Source: an uncultured Eubacteriales bacterium
GTDB taxonomy: Bacteria; Bacillota; Clostridia; Oscillospirales; Oscillospiraceae
Direction of reading: 5' to 3'
Length of the DNA: 64,000 nt
NCBI GenBank assembly: GCA_900319635.1
Contig: ONPF01000004.1
Location: 1 to 64,000 of the forward strand
Shown: positions 61,990 to 64,000 of the stretch, piece after piece
How positions within the stretch are numbered: the stretch's first letter is position 1
How the letters are laid out: every line of letters starts with the position of its first letter
Program-made: the position numbers and the translations under genes
The notes under the pieces: generated by a model
Seen by the model: only the letters and a program-made list of their open reading frames with translations
Database searches by the model: none
Told to the model about the DNA's origin: nothing

Positions 61990-63840
61990 ATGTCCGACAT
62001 AAGTCTTGCAGTTGCCTGGCCGGGCTGGAAGGTGGTGCGCCTCATCGGCCGCGGGAGCTTCGGCGCGGTGTATGAGATCCAGCGGGAGCTGGACGGCCAT
62101 CATGAGAAGGCCGCCCTGAAGCATATCTGCATCCCCCAGAACAACAGCGAGCTGGAAGAGCTCAGAAATGACGGCTACGACGACAGGAGCCTCACCGAGC
62201 GCTTCGAGGGATACCTCCACGATATGCTGCGGGAGTATTCCGCCATGGCGCAGCTGAAGGGCTGCAGCAATGTGGTCTACTGCGATGACGTGCGCTATGT
62301 CCAGCACGACAACGGCATCGGCTGGGACATCTATATCAAGATGGAGCTGCTGACGGCGCTGCCCAAGGCGCTGGGAGAGACGATTTCGGTGCAGCAGGTG
62401 CTGAAGATCGGCAGGGACATCTGCGGCGCGCTGGTTTTCTGCGAGAAGCGGAAGCTCATTCACCGGGACATCAAGCCAGCCAACATTTTTGTGGCGCCGG
62501 ACGGCACCTATAAGCTGGGGGACTTCGGCATCGCCAAGACTGCCGAGCGCACCACCGGCGGCACGAAGACCGGCACCTACAAGTACATGGCGCCGGAGGT
62601 GTATAACAACCAGCCCTATGGGGCCAAGGCGGATCTTTACTCCCTGGGCCTGGTGCTGTACTGGCTTTTGAACGAACGGCGCACGCCCTTCCTGCCCCTG
62701 CCGCCGACGATCCCCAGCTCCCGGGAAGAGGATGCGGCGCGCAGCCGCCGCTTCCGGGGAGAGCCGATCCCCGCCCCCGCCCACGGCAGCCCGGAGCTGC
62801 AGCGGATCGTGCTGAGAGCCTGCGCCTATGATCCGGAGCAGCGCTATCAGAGCGCGGAGGAGATGCTGCGGGATCTGGAGAATGCCGCATTCCGGCTGCG
62901 GAACGCGGAAGGGGAGGACGCGGCGACTGGGGAGTGGGCCGGAAGACCCGCCGTGAACCGCCCGGATCGGACAGAGCCTGCAGCGAATAAGGGCACCGCC
63001 GGCGACGTGCTCGGGGCGGCGGCCCTTCTGGGCACCATGGCGCCGGGAAAGCCTTTGCGGGAAGCCCGGGACGACAACGGCACGGTCGGCGTTTTCCGCA
63101 GGGATGCCGCGCCCGGCGGGGAAACCCTTGGAGAGCCGCAGAGAATGAATCGATCCCCGGCCGGGGAGATGGATCCCACGGTAGGCGTCGATGTACGGCG
63201 CGTGTCCCGCCCGGGAGAGAGGCCGCCGCAGCGAAACCGCGGCAGGAGCCTCCTGCTGGCCGGAGGCGCCGCGGTGCTGCTGCTTGCGGTGATCCTCCTG
63301 CTGTGGCCGCGAGGCGATAAACCTTCCACGCAGCCTGTCCTTGCGACAGAGACGCCGACCCCGGCGCCTACGCCAGCGCCCACCCCGGCGCCGACCCCGG
63401 CGCCTACTCCGGCGCCGACCCCGGCGCCCACACCGGCGCCCACCCCGGCGCCGACCCCGGCGCCTACTCCGGCGCCGACCCCGGCGCCTACTCCAGCGCC
63501 GACCCCGGCGCCGACGCCCGCGCCCACCCCGACGCCTACGCCGGAACCGGAAAAAAAGCCGAGCGCCGATGACATTAAGCAAACGGGGAACAACATTGAA
63601 TACCCCAGAGCGTCGGAATACTACGATACTTACCAATACGCCGTTGTTGTCGCTCCGAAGGGGCACAGCATTTACGGCTATGCCACCGCGGATCACAGCG
63701 GAAGAACCTTCCAGGTGCTCAACGGGGAAACGGTGACGATGCTGGCCGAGCGGAGAGGCTGGGTCTGCGTCATCATCCAGTCCACCAACACCGCCCGGTG
63801 GGTGAACAAAGCCCATCTGGACATCCTGGAAGAACCCTGA
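61990..63840 (+). CDS. Transmembrane Ser/Thr protein kinase with SH3-like ectodomain (kinase 2)
   Basis: A 616-aa intact kinase. The N-terminal kinase domain (about 12-285) has [20 protein letters not shown] (ATP Lys), [20 protein letters not shown] and [11 protein letters not shown] linker leads to a membrane helix (about 418-437), then a Pro-rich outer stalk of repeated PTPA (about 452-515) and a C-terminal SH3-like domain (about 545-612, [30 protein letters not shown]). Such outer domains often sense wall fragments or redox state. ATG 61990 follows GGGAGGAAAG. Its substrates are unknown; the upstream PP2C is the likely partner. Confidence 0.92.
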   Translation: MSDISLAVAWPGWKVVRLIGRGSFGAVYEIQRELDGHHEKAALKHICIPQNNSELEELRNDGYDDRSLTERFEGYLHDMLREYSAMAQLKGCSNVVYCDDVRYVQHDNGIGWDIYIKMELLTALPKALGETISVQQVLKIGRDICGALVFCEKRKLIHRDIKPANIFVAPDGTYKLGDFGIAKTAERTTGGTKTGTYKYMAPEVYNNQPYGAKADLYSLGLVLYWLLNERRTPFLPLPPTIPSSREEDAARSRRFRGEPIPAPAHGSPELQRIVLRACAYDPEQRYQSAEEMLRDLENAAFRLRNAEGEDAATGEWAGRPAVNRPDRTEPAANKGTAGDVLGAAALLGTMAPGKPLREARDDNGTVGVFRRDAAPGGETLGEPQRMNRSPAGEMDPTVGVDVRRVSRPGERPPQRNRGRSLLLAGGAAVLLLAVILLLWPRGDKPSTQPVLATETPTPAPTPAPTPAPTPAPTPAPTPAPTPAPTPAPTPAPTPAPTPAPTPAPTPAPTPAPTPTPTPEPEKKPSADDIKQTGNNIEYPRASEYYDTYQYAVVVAPKGHSIYGYATADHSGRTFQVLNGETVTMLAERRGWVCVIIQSTNTARWVNKAHLDILEEP

Positions 63841-63884
63841 TACGGACTTGAGAATAAAAGCTTGCAATACAGGAGGCGCTTGCT

Positions 63885-64000
63885 ATGACCATCTCTCATC
63901 CTGTCCCAACATATCCCGGCTGGGAGACCGTGCGCCTCATCGGCCGCGGGAGCTTCGGGGCCGTCTATGAGATCCGGCGGGATGTGTTGGGCCTCACCGA
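63885..64000 (+). CDS. Ser/Thr protein kinase, 5' part (kinase 3)
   Basis: The gene begins at ATG 63885 after AGGAGG (63871-63876) and is cut by the window end after 38 codons. [21 protein letters not shown] matches the N-lobes of kinases 1 and 2 (quoted in part), so the array continues to the right. Nothing more can be said of its ectodomain. Confidence 0.88.
   Translation, partial: MTISHPVPTYPGWETVRLIGRGSFGAVYEIRRDVLGLT

Noticed and set aside
59767..63867. A minus-strand reading frame of 1366 codons across the kinase array
   Set aside because: Runs opposite two clear kinase genes, contains long Arg/Gly stretches that mirror the PTPA stalk, and has no plausible start.

Overview
The window reads as chromosomal DNA of a GC-rich, anaerobic, gut-type Firmicute in the class Clostridia, probably near Oscillospiraceae/Ruminococcaceae. 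The grounds are: strong AAGGAGG-type ribosome sites with TTGACA/TATAAT promoters on both strands; the infC-rpmI-rplT operon with an attenuator-like leader; an ecfA1-ecfA2-ecfT-truA block; a ClpE-like ATPase; Lar nickel-cofactor genes; a class II GalT; and many SPASM-free, oxygen-sensitive Fe-S proteins. The family-level placement is inference. I see no rRNA, tRNA, CRISPR array, prophage or insertion sequence with a transposase.

Layout. 0.2-3.7 kb: M18 aminopeptidase, a secreted beta-lactamase-fold protein without catalytic residues, and a lipoprotein that looks like a circularly permuted solute-binding protein. 3.8-12.7 kb: rRNA-type methyltransferase, ECF transporter energising module with truA, cvpA, ClpE-like ATPase, macrodomain protein and DUF523. 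12.7-18 kb: two minus-strand genes, deoC, an S41-like lipoprotein and infC-rpmI-rplT. 18.4-23.4 kb: ECF-type sigma factor with a membrane partner, a DUF3810 membrane protein and a phosphodiester glycosidase lipoprotein. 23.5-27.8 kb: moaC-MOSC-larB-larE-larC plus a P-loop kinase, a cofactor operon without larA. 28.5-31.2 kb: galK-galT. 31.4-35.5 kb: a tightly overlapped five-gene operon (deacetylase-like anchor, HprK-like kinase, PqqD, S26 peptidase, ABC exporter) that resembles a ribosomal-peptide export or maturation system with no visible precursor. 36-37.4 kb: glnA.

37.7-46.1 kb is a carbohydrate island: a YihQ-clade GH31 glycosidase, a fucose-isomerase-fold protein divergent from a split transketolase, then an RpiB-like isomerase, an iron alcohol dehydrogenase and an EamA exporter. 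The gene set matches a sulfoquinovose/transketolase route, but the glycosidase lacks the usual sulfonate-binding Arg. 46-51.5 kb: a large Fe-S/FAD oxidoreductase, hypA, radical SAM, a free-Met-sulfoxide reductase, rhodanese and a DUF1508 protein. 51.6-54.8 kb (minus): a four-gene membrane operon with a steroid-5-alpha-reductase-like protein and a flavin-reductase-like protein. 54.9-56.7 kb (minus): metallophosphoesterase and LUD protein. 57-64 kb: a membrane PP2C phosphatase with a Cys-repeat ectodomain followed by a tandem array of transmembrane Ser/Thr kinases, one frameshifted and one reduced to a 34-codon remnant; the array runs off the window end.

Gaps between genes are unusually rich in modular repeats: degenerate 7-8-mer arrays placed right after stop codons and often mirrored by an inverted array, several palindrome families, a 61-bp exact direct repeat and a 75-bp tandem triplet that supplies the ribosome site of the RpiB-like gene.
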